Assembly: GCF_001613245.1 (NCBI RefSeq)
Contig: NZ_BDBZ01000020.1
Location: 124,001 to 188,000 of the forward strand
DNA from: Nocardia speluncae NBRC 108251
Lineage (GTDB): Bacteria; Actinomycetota; Actinomycetes; Mycobacteriales; Mycobacteriaceae
DNA: 64,000 bases
Reading direction: 5' to 3'
Both the position numbers and the translations under genes were made by a program. Below the pieces are notes generated by a model, which saw nothing but the letters and a program-made list of their open reading frames with translations, ran no database searches and was not told the origin of the DNA. Of this stretch, positions 40,920 to 49,988 are shown piece after piece (position 1 is the stretch's first letter; every line of letters starts with the position of its first letter).

Positions 40920-42122
40920 TCACCAGGTAACGAGTAGCTTTTCCGGGCCCCGCACCAACAGCCCCGACTTCCACGGGATCTCGTCCACCGGCGCTGCCAG
41001 GCACAACCCCGGGAATCGCTCCAGCAATGCCTCCATCGCGACCTGGAGTTCGATCCGCGCCAATTGTGCGCCGAGGCAGTGATGCGCGCCGTACCCGAAA
41101 GCGATGTGCGGATTGCGCTGCCGGGTGAGATCGAGTGTTTCGGGATCGTCGAACACGGCTTCGTCCCGGTTGGCGGACTGGGTGTGCACGAACACCGCGT
41201 CCCCCGCTCGCACCGTGACCCCGCCGAGCACCACGTCCTCTGTCGCCACCCGTGGCTGCCCGCCGCCGGCACCGAGCTGGGTGTGGCGCAGCAGTTCCTC
41301 GACCGCGCCCGGAATCAGCTCGGGGTCGGCGCGCAACTGGTCCCAGTATTCGCGCTGGGTGAGCAGGACGTAGGTGAAGTTGGCGATCTGGTTTGCGGTG
41401 GTCTCGTGGCCGGCGATGAGGATCCCGACCCCCAGGTTCACCAGTTCCTTCTCGCTCAGCCGGTCCGCGTCGTCGCGGGCCGCGACCAGGGCGCCGAGCA
41501 GGTCGTCGGTGGGGTGTTCCCGGCGCTGGGCGACCTGTTCGGCGAGGTAGCCCTCGAGCGAGCCGCGGGCGGATTCGATCTGCTCGCGGGTGTAGGCGGT
41601 GGTGGACAGGATCGCGTCGGAGAAGTCCCGGAAACGGTGCTGCTCGCGGGCCGGCACGCCGAGCATTTCGCAGATCACGGTGACCGGGAGCGGCAGGGCC
41701 AGTCCCTGCACCAGATCAGCAGGGGAACCGGCGCGTTCCATTTCGCCGAGTTTCTCGTCGACGATCTGCCGGGTGCGGGGGCGCAGTTCCGCAACCCGGC
41801 GGCCGGTGAACGCCTTGGCGACCAGTTTGCGCAGCCGGCTGTGCTCGGGTGGGTCGAGGCTCAGCAGTGAATCGGCCTGTGCGGGGGTGGGTGTGGCGCG
41901 CGGGACGTCTTCGCGGCCGACGGTTGCCGCGCGGCTGAATCGGGGATCGCCGAGCACCGTTCGCACGTCGTCGTAGCGGGTGACGAGCCAGCCCTGGCCG
42001 CCGTAGGGCAACTCGACCCGGCTGACCGGCTCTTCGCGGCGCAGTTTCGCGTAGAGCGGGTCCATATCGAGACGTGTCGGTGCACCGAAGGGGTAGTGGC
42101 GCACCTCGGTGTTCACGGTCAT
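40920..42122 (-). CDS. Cytochrome P450 (bacterial class I type)
   Basis: A 400-residue soluble P450. I-helix GILIAGHETTANQIANF (residues ~234-249), ExxR in EELLRH (275-279), and the heme-ligand loop FGYGAHHCLGAQLARIEL with Cys349. The sequence style is CYP105-like, as in many actinobacterial biotransformation P450s that use ferredoxin; no ferredoxin gene lies next to it. ATG 42122 with GGAAGGGAG upstream. The TetR gene upstream on the same strand and a palindrome at 42167 suggest that it is induced by its substrate. Confidence 0.92.
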   Translation of the reverse strand: MTVNTEVRHYPFGAPTRLDMDPLYAKLRREEPVSRVELPYGGQGWLVTRYDDVRTVLGDPRFSRAATVGREDVPRATPTPAQADSLLSLDPPEHSRLRKLVAKAFTGRRVAELRPRTRQIVDEKLGEMERAGSPADLVQGLALPLPVTVICEMLGVPAREQHRFRDFSDAILSTTAYTREQIESARGSLEGYLAEQVAQRREHPTDDLLGALVAARDDADRLSEKELVNLGVGILIAGHETTANQIANFTYVLLTQREYWDQLRADPELIPGAVEELLRHTQLGAGGGQPRVATEDVVLGGVTVRAGDAVFVHTQSANRDEAVFDDPETLDLTRQRNPHIAFGYGAHHCLGAQLARIELQVAMEALLERFPGLCLAAPVDEIPWKSGLLVRGPEKLLVTW

Positions 42123-42166
42123 GCGGTCTCCCTTCCGCGGCGCCCGGGGATCGGACACCCAGCGAT

Positions 42167-42182
42167 GTAAGCAGTTGCTTAC
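42167..42182. promoter_or_regulatory. TetR operator candidate upstream of P450
   Basis: GTAAGCA-GT-TGCTTAC, a 16-base near-perfect palindrome, 44 bases before the P450 start and between the TetR and P450 genes. TetR repressors with TAAGCAN2TGCTTA-like sites are known, so this is a strong operator candidate. Confidence 0.6.
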
Positions 42183-42231
42183 TTAGCCAGGGTAAGGGTG
42201 TGCGGGATTGCGCGTCAACGACGCGATCGCC

Positions 42232-42828
42232 TTATTCCGGAGGGAATCCCGGATCGTTGCGTTCCAGCAGTACACCCGCCGCACGCAGCACATATCCGGC
42301 AATCTCCGCAGGATCGGCGCCGGCCAGCGGCTCCCGGCGCAGCACCGAACGCACCATCCCGATGCCGAGCAACCAGGCCAGCAGTAGATCGGCGCGTAAC
42401 TCCGCGCCCGCCTCGTCGGTGAGCGAGGACAACGCCCGGATGTACTCCTCCCCCAACTCCCGGCGAATCACCGACGCACTCGCCTCGTGCCCACTGGACC
42501 GCAACGCCGCCTGCAACCAATCCCCGTGCGCCGCGGCTTCGCTCGGCTCGAGCGCCTGTTCCAGCAGCCGCGACAGCAGTGTCTCCACGGACCCTGATTC
42601 CAGCATCGAGCGGCCCCGATCGGTCATCGTCGCCCGGAACAGCTCGTCCTTGTTCCCGAAATACCGGAACAGCAGGGCCTGGTTAACACCCGCCCGGGTC
42701 GCGATATCGCGCACCGTCGCCCGCTCGTACCCCCGCTCGGCGAACAATTCCCGCGCCGCCCCCAGAATCGCGGCCCTGGTGGCCGCGGAATCCCGTTTCC
42801 GGCCACCCGGCTCGTTTCCGCCGACCAT
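42232..42828 (-). CDS. TetR family regulator of the P450
   Basis: A 198-residue repressor. HTH: RAAILGAARELFAERGYERA, TVRDIATRAGVNQALLFRYF, GNKDELFRATM. The C-terminal domain (RSMLESGSVETLLSRLLEQA ... LLAWLLGIGMVRSVLRREPL) belongs to the TetR_C_17-like group. ATG 42828 is chosen for its GGAGGAC site; the longer frame adds 42 codons without one. It lies upstream of the P450 on the same strand with 109 bases between, where the palindrome is. Confidence 0.87.
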   Translation of the reverse strand: MVGGNEPGGRKRDSAATRAAILGAARELFAERGYERATVRDIATRAGVNQALLFRYFGNKDELFRATMTDRGRSMLESGSVETLLSRLLEQALEPSEAAAHGDWLQAALRSSGHEASASVIRRELGEEYIRALSSLTDEAGAELRADLLLAWLLGIGMVRSVLRREPLAGADPAEIAGYVLRAAGVLLERNDPGFPPE

Positions 42829-43053
42829 TTGTCCTCCGATCCACCGATATCCGGACAAGCAGCGTAAACACATTCCGGCAGCGACCGACCCCCGAGTGTG
42901 GACAGATCGCCCGAATATCCGCCTCGTCGATATCGCAGCCGGTGACATGCGCACCTCGTTCGCGCAACCCGGCAGCGGGCGCCGATACCCGAGGGGGCCG
43001 AACCCGTGATTACCCAGCTCCGCCCGGCGGTTCCTGGCTACATCGGCTCCCTC

Positions 43054-43884
43054 TTACGATTTGCGCGCCAACCCGGCCGATATGAGCTGATCCCATACCG
43101 TCAGTTCCCGTTCCGCTGTACCGATATTTTTGATCGGCGTATCGGACTCGCCAGGGGTATCGGGCCGCCACAGCACCGCGGGCACGATACCCGGCTCGAG
43201 CAGTTCCAGATCACCGAACAATTCGCGGATCTCGTCGTCCGTGCGCCACCGCCCGCGGCCGAACGTCGACTGCAATTTCTGTTCCGCGGCCTCGGTCTCC
43301 GAATTACCGCCGGAGCGGAAGTGAGAGATGAACACCTCGCTGCCCGAAGGAATCTGATCGCACCAATAGGAAACGAGACCGCGCGGATCTTCGTCGTCGT
43401 TGAGGTGGTGCAAGATCGCGCTGAACACCATCGCCACCGGCCGGTCGAAATCGATGAGCCGGCGTACCTCTGCGCTGTTGCGGATCTTTTCGGGCTCACG
43501 TACATCGGCCTGGACCACGGTAGTGCGGTCGTCGGTGGCCAGCAGCGTCCGGCCGTGCGCCAGCACGATCGGATCGTTGTCCACATAGACGACCTTCGCG
43601 TCGTCTGTATATCGCGCCGCGATCTGGTGCACGTTATCGGCGGTCGGCAGACCACTACCCAGGTCGATGAACTGTTTCACCCCACTGCGGGCGATATCAC
43701 GCACACCCCGCACCAGCGCCTGCCGGTTCCCGAAAGCAATAGCCACCGAGCCGGGCAGATCGACCTTGAAATGATCGCCGATCTTCTGATCGACGGGGTA
43801 GTTGTCCTTCCCCCCGAGCAGATAGTCATACACCCGTGCGATGCTCGGTGTATTCGGATCCACGACGCCCGCACTGTCATTCAT
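43054..43884 (-). CDS. SAM-dependent methyltransferase (Methyltransf_19/DUF574 family)
   Basis: A 276-residue methyltransferase of an actinobacterial family that opens with PSIARVYDYLLGGKDNYPVD. SAM motif I is QFIDLGSGLPTADNVHQIA, motif II VVYVDNDPIVLAHGRTLL, and VVQADVREPEKI holds the acidic adenine contact; AILHHLNDDEDPRG follows. These proteins are numerous in Streptomyces and Nocardia, with substrates unknown. ATG 43884 (preceded by GGGAGAG) is favoured over the adjacent GTG. It is a single gene. Confidence 0.85.
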   Translation of the reverse strand: MNDSAGVVDPNTPSIARVYDYLLGGKDNYPVDQKIGDHFKVDLPGSVAIAFGNRQALVRGVRDIARSGVKQFIDLGSGLPTADNVHQIAARYTDDAKVVYVDNDPIVLAHGRTLLATDDRTTVVQADVREPEKIRNSAEVRRLIDFDRPVAMVFSAILHHLNDDEDPRGLVSYWCDQIPSGSEVFISHFRSGGNSETEAAEQKLQSTFGRGRWRTDDEIRELFGDLELLEPGIVPAVLWRPDTPGESDTPIKNIGTAERELTVWDQLISAGLARKS

Positions 43885-44119
43885 CACGCTCTCCCATCGA
43901 CGGGGCCTCCCGCGCCCTCATGGTATGCAGCCGCGCAATCCTTTGTCCCCGCAACCACTGTGGCTCGATCTCCACATCGGCGCAGCGCTGCCGGTGAGCG
44001 GTTACTCGTATTGCCCGGCAGCTGGCCCATGGACGTCGTGCATGACGCGTAGTCGGCCGGGCTGAGCAGGATCACTTCGCCGGCGGCGAGGGCCAGCGCG
44101 ACCGTATCCGCACGGGCGC

Positions 44120-44866
44120 TCAGGTCAGGCGTAGCGCGGCAAGCTTCCAACCGGTGGCCGTGTGCTCGACGCGGCCCGCGAGGGCGAGCCGGCGGGGGCC
44201 GCGCTGGTACATGGCTATCAGTTCGAACGCCTGGTCGCCGGCCGGGAACAACCGGAACTTGGTGAGCACTGCGGCGCCCAGCGTCCGGCTGGGGGCATGA
44301 TCGCCCGCCACCAGGACACCGACCGTGTGCACCAGTGCGGACGCGCACAGGGTGTTCAGCTGCGCTACCGGACGGCGGCGGTCCAGGACCTCCAGCAGGA
44401 TCCGCAGGGCCCTTCCGGTGAATTCCCTGGCTTCGCTCGGTTCGGTGCTGTCGTCGGCCGCATGCCCGGCTCGGTGCGCACGCCGGATCCCCGCCGGTGT
44501 GCTGCGGTTGGCGCGCAGGGATTTGCGATCGATGCGGGGACGGCACCCGGCGGGCGTTTCCGCGGGTGCGCCGGTCGGTGCCGGTGCAGTAGAGACAGCA
44601 CCATGGGATTCGTCCGGCGCCGACCTCGCCTCGCGGTCGCTGTTGCTCCGCGGTGTGCCGGTCTGCACCGGCGGCGCCCCCGGCAAGGGCCGCCCGGGCG
44701 GCCGGGTCCCGGGCGAAAGCATTCCGACCGATGACACGCCGGACGATAGCGTTCCGGGTGACGGTGGCTCGGCACCCTTTGGCCGGGCCGGCGGCAACCC
44801 ATCCGACGAGTCCGTCGACGGTTCGAAATCGGGCACCCGATACAGAATCGGCCGGTCATCACGCAT
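44120..44866 (-). CDS. Rv3235-like (DUF6459) protein
   Basis: A 248-residue protein whose first ~130 residues are a disordered Pro/Ser/Gly-rich stretch and whose C-terminal ~110 residues form a compact alpha/beta domain: RALRILLEVLDRRRPVAQLN, TLCASALVHTVGVLV, and the end YQRGPRRLALAGRVEHTATG followed by WKLAALRLT. That domain is the Rv3235 family of mycolic-acid actinobacteria, usually encoded near secA. No SecA gene is seen here. Function unknown; an SH3-like or nuclear-transport-factor-like fold has been suggested by similarity. Start ATG 44866. Confidence 0.75.
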   Translation of the reverse strand: MRDDRPILYRVPDFEPSTDSSDGLPPARPKGAEPPSPGTLSSGVSSVGMLSPGTRPPGRPLPGAPPVQTGTPRSNSDREARSAPDESHGAVSTAPAPTGAPAETPAGCRPRIDRKSLRANRSTPAGIRRAHRAGHAADDSTEPSEAREFTGRALRILLEVLDRRRPVAQLNTLCASALVHTVGVLVAGDHAPSRTLGAAVLTKFRLFPAGDQAFELIAMYQRGPRRLALAGRVEHTATGWKLAALRLT

Positions 44867-45098
44867 TCGACACCCCCTGGCGAGAACGGATCACTCCACC
44901 GGCGCTCCGGTCGCGCCAGCATTGCATCGATGGAGGCCGGGGTACAGGGATGCCCCGGGGCCTTTCACCGAAACCACCGTCAGCACGGCGTGTCTCGCGA
45001 TCGCGGGCTTCCGGCGCGTCGTGCGCCGGTCCGGGTTGTCGGGATCGATTGCTAACTTTGATCGCTACGTTCGATCGCACCTTGATACGGGAGATGTT

Positions 45099-45803
45099 TT
45101 GCTCGGCCATTCCCATGCCACCAGCGGCGCCTTGGCATTCGCCACCGCCGCTACCGTCGTACCCGTCCCGGTGATGGAATTCGTGCGCGGCCCTGTAGAA
45201 GTCAGCGCACTCGAATTGATCCTGGGGGCGCTGATCACGGCGGGTGCGGCGCTGCTGCCGGATATCGACCATCCGGGCGGCACGATCGGGAATTCGCTGG
45301 GCCCTTTGAGTAATGCCGTGGCAAAGGGGGTCGCGACCGTTTCCGGTGGGCACCGCAAGGGCACGCACGGGTTGCTGTTCGTCCTGCTGGCGGGCTGGGC
45401 GACCTGGGCGGGCGTGAACTATCTGGGCAGGTACTTCACCCTCGGCGTCATCTTCGTCATGCTCGCCTTCGGTATCCGGGCCCTGCATCTGACGCCGCGC
45501 GGCGATTCCTTCCGCGCCTGGGGTTTGTGTGTACTGCTGGCCGGCGGCGGCACCGTACTGATGGACCGCTGGCTCCCGGACTCCCCGTATTGGCTCCCGT
45601 TCGCCATCGGCCTCGGCGCACTCATCCATATCGTCGGCGACTGCCTCACCGACCGCGGCTGCCCCCTGCTGTGGCCGTTGAAGCCCCGCCTGGCCGTCCC
45701 GATCATCTCCCGCACCGGGAACAAGGTGGAGACGTGGGTGCTCACACCGGCGATGGGCCTGGTAACGATCGCTCTGTTCTACCTCTACGCAGTGCCCCAA
45801 TAG
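45099..45803 (+). CDS. YdjM-like membrane-bound metal-dependent hydrolase (DUF457)
   Basis: A 234-residue integral membrane protein of the YdjM/LexA-regulated family. GHSHATSGALAFAT at the start, LLPDIDHPGGTIGN, SGGHRKGTHGLLFV, and HIVGDCLTDRGCPLLWPL give the His/Asp set expected for metal coordination. About six helices are visible. The first residue of the family pattern is encoded by TTG 45099 (GGGAG upstream), so this is likely a TTG start; earlier in-frame starts add non-conserved residues. The catalytic reaction is not established. Confidence 0.8.
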   Translation: MLGHSHATSGALAFATAATVVPVPVMEFVRGPVEVSALELILGALITAGAALLPDIDHPGGTIGNSLGPLSNAVAKGVATVSGGHRKGTHGLLFVLLAGWATWAGVNYLGRYFTLGVIFVMLAFGIRALHLTPRGDSFRAWGLCVLLAGGGTVLMDRWLPDSPYWLPFAIGLGALIHIVGDCLTDRGCPLLWPLKPRLAVPIISRTGNKVETWVLTPAMGLVTIALFYLYAVPQ

Positions 45804-45851
45804 TCTCGAGAGCAGGTTTCCCGAACCCGCATACCGCGACATGATCGCACT

Positions 45852-46088
45852 ATGACATCGCCCCGGATAACCGTGACGCTCCCTTCGGCGCAGGTCGACG
45901 AGCTACGAAACATCACCGACAATGTGTCCGGCTACGTCGCGGCAGCTGTGGACCGGCAGATCCGGCACGACCTGCTGGCCGAAGACCTTCGCCGATACGA
46001 GGAGGAGCACGGCCTCTTCACCGACGAAGAGCTACGTTCGGCGCGAGCAGAACTCTACGGCGACGCCACGGACAGCACCGTGGCCTGA
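45852..46088 (+). CDS. Ribbon-helix-helix (RHH) antitoxin-like protein
   Basis: A 78-residue small DNA-binding protein: ITVTLPSAQVDELRNITDNV is the RHH ribbon and first helix, SGYVAAAVDRQIRHDLLAED the second helix, and YEEEHGLFTDEELRSARAEL a C-terminal arm, typical of antitoxins that pair with PIN-domain toxins. No full toxin follows; a truncated frame starting with VVLDSEG (46085-46189) looks like its stub. If so, the antitoxin is an orphan. Start ATG 45852. Confidence 0.75.
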   Translation: MTSPRITVTLPSAQVDELRNITDNVSGYVAAAVDRQIRHDLLAEDLRRYEEEHGLFTDEELRSARAELYGDATDSTVA

Positions 46089-46189
46089 ACGGGCCGATCG
46101 CCACGGTTGTCCTCGATTCCGAAGGTGATCCAGGTGGCTCTCGCGGGATCGCGCGTCAGCCGAACTTTTGTCATAGCCTTCAAGCATGA
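46085..46189 (+). pseudogene. Stub of a PIN-domain (VapC-like) toxin
   Basis: The frame begins at CTG 46085, overlapping the antitoxin stop, and reads LNGPIATVVLDSEG then unrelated DPGGSRGIARQPNFCHSLQA before TGA 46187-46189. VVLDSEG matches the first strand of PIN nucleases with their first metal Asp; everything after is missing. Its stop overlaps the next gene's ATG. It likely results from a deletion within a toxin gene. Confidence 0.5.
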
Positions 46190-46899
46190 CCGAGGCAGCG
46201 GAGGACCGGTATCTCCCACAAACAGGGTTCGCGGCCAAGCTCAATTGGCTGCGGGCCGGGGTGCTGGGCGCCAACGACGGGATCGTGTCGACCGCGGGCC
46301 TGGTGGTGGGTGTCGCGGCGGCTGCGTCCAGTACCAGCGCCATCGTCACCGCCGGAATCGCGGGGATCAGCGCGGGAGCCATATCCATGGCCGTCGGCGA
46401 GTACGTCTCGGTGAGCACTCAGCGTGATGCGGAGGCGGCCCTGCTCGCGCAGGAATACCGGGAACTGGAGGAGGACCCCGCAGACGAACTGGCCGAGCTC
46501 ACCGCGATCTATCACGCGAAGGGCCTGTCCGCCGAGACCGCCCGGCAGGTGGCCGAGGAGCTGACCGCCTACGACGCGTTCGCCGCCCACGCCGAGGCCG
46601 AGCTCGGTTTGAATCCCGACGAGCTGACCAATCCGTGGCATGCGGCGTTCTCGTCGGCGGTGGCCTTCACCCTGGGTGCGCTGCTGCCACTGCTGGCGAT
46701 CCTGCTGCCGCCTACCACGGCGCGGATCCCGGTCACCATGGTCGCGGTGCTGCTCGCGCTGGCGCTGACGGGTTCGGTGAGCGCCTGGCTCGGCGGCAGC
46801 AACCGGGTGCGGGCGGTGGCCCGCGTAGTGCTCGGCGGAGCGCTGGCCATGGCAGTCACCTACGGTATCGGGCAGCTGGCCGGTATCGCCGGCATTTGA
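46186..46899 (+). CDS. VIT1/CCC1 family transporter
   Basis: A 237-residue membrane protein of the vacuolar-iron-transporter family. NWLRAGVLGANDGIVSTAGL is the highly conserved first helix, SAGAISMAVGEYVSVSTQRD the second, with the metal-binding domain EYRELEEDPADELAELTAIY then LTAYDAFAAHAEAELGLNPD, followed by three more helices. In plants and yeast such proteins move Fe2+ or Mn2+; the bacterial role is presumed metal detoxification. ATG 46186. Confidence 0.88.
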   Translation: MTEAAEDRYLPQTGFAAKLNWLRAGVLGANDGIVSTAGLVVGVAAAASSTSAIVTAGIAGISAGAISMAVGEYVSVSTQRDAEAALLAQEYRELEEDPADELAELTAIYHAKGLSAETARQVAEELTAYDAFAAHAEAELGLNPDELTNPWHAAFSSAVAFTLGALLPLLAILLPPTTARIPVTMVAVLLALALTGSVSAWLGGSNRVRAVARVVLGGALAMAVTYGIGQLAGIAGI

Positions 46900-46983
46900 C
46901 AGGTATCCGAGATACGTTGCCCCGGTGCGGGTTTTATTTGAAGTGAACCAGCGACAATTCGCATATTTTGCTGTACTTGGCGG

Positions 46984-47793
46984 GTGAGTTCTCTGTTCGC
47001 CGTACTGCCGGCGGCCGCGCTCGATTCGGCCCAGCAGGCATACGAGCGGTATCTGTCCCTGGTAGAAGCACCCGAGCCCGGCCCACCGGAGCGGGCGGTG
47101 GGTGTGGTGTGCACCCTGATCCACCGCTCCGGAACAGGTTTGCGGGTCCACCGCCGCCCCGAGGCGCGCGGTGCGCTGCTGGAAGCCACCGTCCGGGACC
47201 GATTCGATTGCCTGCGCGCCCTGCTGGCGCTCACCGCCGACCGTGACCTGGCTGTCCTGGATGTCGCGACCCGCCGCCTCTACAATCCGCGCGGGGCCAC
47301 CCGGATACAGGTAACCACAGGGAATTTCACCCTCCCCTACCTCACCGAGAGCATTCTCGACGAGATCCTGGAGACACCTCCGGACCCGCGCGACGCCGCC
47401 CTTCAGGTGACCCGCGCCCCGATGTGCCATATCCGGGCCCGCCGTCTGCCGGATGAGATCTTCGAACTCGAACACCGGGATCTCGATGCGTTCTTCCAGC
47501 TCTACACCGATAGCGCACCGCTGGTCCGCAAGACGATCTGGGCGTGGGCCATCCGCGACCCGTGGTGGCAGCAGGCCATTGCCTGGCAGCCTGTCGATAC
47601 TGCCGGCGCGCGGCGTGGACGGCCGGTACCGGAGGACGATATCGACGCGGTGCTGGCCGAGTTACGTCAGATGGCCGACGAACCACCCCCGGAGCTCGGT
47701 GCCCTGGGACTGCTGTCCACTCTCGGAGATCTGGACAGCCGGACGCAGGCCATCCTCGACCGGCCGGAACCGGATGGCCCGGCACAGCAGTGA
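46984..47793 (+). CDS. Hypothetical 269-residue protein
   Basis: A soluble protein with no recognised family. Blocks that look structured: ALLEATVRDRFDCLRALLAL, LAVLDVATRRLYNPRG, PMCHIRARRLPDEIFELEHR, IWAWAIRDPWWQQAIAWQPV (very Trp-rich), and IDAVLAELRQMADEPPPEL. No signal peptide. The Trp cluster (WAWAI..WW...AW) may form an interface. GTG 46984 with no obvious ribosome site; it is 84 bases after the VIT gene and converges on the mce operon. Confidence 0.6.
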   Translation: MSSLFAVLPAAALDSAQQAYERYLSLVEAPEPGPPERAVGVVCTLIHRSGTGLRVHRRPEARGALLEATVRDRFDCLRALLALTADRDLAVLDVATRRLYNPRGATRIQVTTGNFTLPYLTESILDEILETPPDPRDAALQVTRAPMCHIRARRLPDEIFELEHRDLDAFFQLYTDSAPLVRKTIWAWAIRDPWWQQAIAWQPVDTAGARRGRPVPEDDIDAVLAELRQMADEPPPELGALGLLSTLGDLDSRTQAILDRPEPDGPAQQ

Positions 47794-47920
47794 TCCACCG
47801 GGCAGGCACAACGCGACCGGCCGCACAGTGCGATACCGGGCCACCGCTCGGAAAACGAACCCGCCGCAACGGGACCACGGTGCCCGAACCCGGGCGCTGT
47901 GGTGATTGCGCGGTGCGGTA

Positions 47921-47943
47921 GCGCCGGCGCGGCGAGCCGGCGC
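47921..47943. terminator. Hairpin at the end of the mce operon
   Basis: GCGCCGGC, loop GCGGCGA, GCCGGCGC: a perfect 8-base stem starting 3 bases past the mceF stop (minus direction). No T run. It probably ends the mce transcript and perhaps the converging gene too. Confidence 0.5.
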
Positions 47944-47946
47944 AAA

Positions 47947-48903
47947 CTACCTCAGCCCGACTCGGACCTGCACGGAGTCCTCGTCGGTACTCGCCAGCGC
48001 CTGCTCGATCAAGCTACTGATGTTCACCTGCGGCGCAGTGTTGCCCAGACTCTCCGCGAGCGGAGCCAGACCGGGTTGCAGGGCGGCGAGTTCGGGGCCG
48101 ATTTCGTCGAGTACGGTGCGCAGGCGCTCCAGTAGCGGGACGACCCCGCCGTCCGCCAGGTACTTCTCCGGCGACCCCTCGGCTCCGGTGACCCTGCCGA
48201 CCGATTCCACGAAATCGTCGAGGACTTCGGCGAACCTGGTGAATTCGGTGGCGGCCGCAGAGGTGGCGGGTCCCGCCCATGCGGCGTCGGCGGCGGCGGT
48301 TTCGAAGTTGTCGAGCAATTCGGCGATCCGCGGTTCGCGGGACATGATGGCCGCGGCCAGCAGGTCGGCGGCGCGGGTGATTTCCGGGATCACCGCGTCG
48401 GTGCCGTGCAGGGCCTCGCTCATGGTGCGAACCAGCGAGCCCATCGTGGCCGGGTCGAGCTGGTTCATGGTCCGGGTCACCATACGGGCGGCCTCAGGGA
48501 TGGACAGCGGGCTGTGAATATCTTCCGATTCCAGCCGCTGCCCGTCGGATATATAAGGCCCGGCACCGGTTTTCGGCGCGAACTGCACATAGGGTTCGCC
48601 GAGCGCGGACAGGTGCTCGATAGTGACGACGCTGTCGGCGGGCAGCCGGTGCGAATCCTGCACCCGGAAACCGACTTCCACGCCGCCGGCGACGCGGTCG
48701 ACCGCGGTCACGCGGCCGACTTCGATACCGGTGAGCAGGACCGGTGAGCCGACGCCCAGACCGCCGGAATCCTCGAGGACCAGGGAGGCGTTCAGGTAGT
48801 CGCGGAACGGGTCGGCGCGCACCACACCGAAAGTCAGATAGCTCGCGCCGAGCACCGTAACGGCCGCGATACCGCCCAGCGACACCAATGGACCCAGTTT
48901 CAT
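47947..48903 (-). CDS. mceF: Mce family protein, sixth position (MceF type)
   Basis: A 318-residue cell-envelope protein. One N-terminal membrane helix (LGPLVSLGGIAAVTVLGASY) precedes the MCE/MlaD beta domain (GLGVGSPVLLTGIEVGRVTA ... GVEVGFRV) and a long helical region. It lacks a lipobox. The hexamer of Mce A-F proteins forms a needle-like channel that carries lipids or sterols through the mycolic envelope to the YrbE permeases. Last gene of the operon; start ATG 48903 overlaps the mceE stop (ATGA). Confidence 0.88.
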   Translation of the reverse strand: MKLGPLVSLGGIAAVTVLGASYLTFGVVRADPFRDYLNASLVLEDSGGLGVGSPVLLTGIEVGRVTAVDRVAGGVEVGFRVQDSHRLPADSVVTIEHLSALGEPYVQFAPKTGAGPYISDGQRLESEDIHSPLSIPEAARMVTRTMNQLDPATMGSLVRTMSEALHGTDAVIPEITRAADLLAAAIMSREPRIAELLDNFETAAADAAWAGPATSAAATEFTRFAEVLDDFVESVGRVTGAEGSPEKYLADGGVVPLLERLRTVLDEIGPELAALQPGLAPLAESLGNTAPQVNISSLIEQALASTDEDSVQVRVGLR

Positions 48904-49988
48904 CGGACGGCTCCGATCATGCGCAGGGTTTCGATGATCCGGTTCACCTGATCGCCGGTGGACAGTCCCGGTGTGCGGACGGCACTGATATCGACCTTCG
49001 GGCCGTTCTCCACGAAGGGGATGATCTTGTCCCGTAGCAGCGCGACCAGCATGTTCAGATTCGAGGGTTGCCGCAGATCCAGCGGTCCCCCGGTGGCCAG
49101 CGGGACGAACGCCGCCGCGGCCGCACCTCCGGATTGCGCCAGCGGCGCCAGCCAGCTCAACGACTGTCCCACCGGGCCCAGGCCGCCGAAGATTTCGGTC
49201 ACCCCGGCGATCGACGCCGTCGCGTCGTTCATCTGCTGCACCGATTCGGGACGCAGGATATTGTCCAGCTCGTCCTGGATCCCGTGCATGACCTCCGCGT
49301 TCTCGGCCACACCGTTGAGCAGCAGATCCACCTGGTCCAGATGTGCGGCCAAGTCCACCGCATCCGTGGCCAGCACCTGCGCGATCTGCTGGGTTTGCGC
49401 CGGGTCCTGCGGCAGCACCGAATTGATCCGGTGGACGATGTCCTGCAGATCCCCGACCGCGCCGCTGTTGACGAAGAAGGCGATCGCGGCCATCGTGTCC
49501 TCCAGTTGGACCGGTGGTTTCGTGCGGTCACGGGTGATGGTGTCTCCCGGGGACAGCAGTGTGTCGTAGCCGTCGGGCGGGGTGGTCAGCGCAACGTGGA
49601 TATCGCCGAGCACGGTGTTCTGGCGCAGCTCCGCGATGGTGGTGGCCGGGAGTTCGACTTCGTCGCCGACCTCGATATCCACCACCACGTAGCCGGTGGC
49701 CGTCCCGTCGCCGGGCACCACCTCGACCTGTTCCACGTTGCCGACCTGCGCACCGTTGGCGATGACCTTCGCCCGCGCGGGCAGATTCAAGACATTGGCG
49801 AATTCGATACGCAGCGGATAACTCCCGCCGGTGACCGTGGCACCGGGAACCGGGATATCGGAGGGGTCGAATGCGCATCCGGAGACGGCCAGGGACGCGG
49901 CGAGTCCGCAGACCGCCAATCCGCGCCGCAGCCGGGTGCGATCGAAGGTGATGCGCCGCGCCGGATCGAAAAAAATTCTCGGTGTCAT
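48900..49988 (-). CDS. mceE: Mce family lipoprotein (MceE type)
   Basis: A 362-residue envelope lipoprotein. The signal region RRGLAVCGLAASLAVSGC ends in a lipobox, which identifies the fifth Mce (the Lpr-type subunit). The MCE domain follows (YPLRIEFANVLNLPARAKVI ... VVDIEVGDEVELPATTIAEL), then helices. The start ATG 49988 follows the mceD stop overlap; a far longer frame upstream lies inside mceD. Same complex as the other Mce proteins. Confidence 0.88.
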   Translation of the reverse strand: MTPRIFFDPARRITFDRTRLRRGLAVCGLAASLAVSGCAFDPSDIPVPGATVTGGSYPLRIEFANVLNLPARAKVIANGAQVGNVEQVEVVPGDGTATGYVVVDIEVGDEVELPATTIAELRQNTVLGDIHVALTTPPDGYDTLLSPGDTITRDRTKPPVQLEDTMAAIAFFVNSGAVGDLQDIVHRINSVLPQDPAQTQQIAQVLATDAVDLAAHLDQVDLLLNGVAENAEVMHGIQDELDNILRPESVQQMNDATASIAGVTEIFGGLGPVGQSLSWLAPLAQSGGAAAAAFVPLATGGPLDLRQPSNLNMLVALLRDKIIPFVENGPKVDISAVRTPGLSTGDQVNRIIETLRMIGAVR

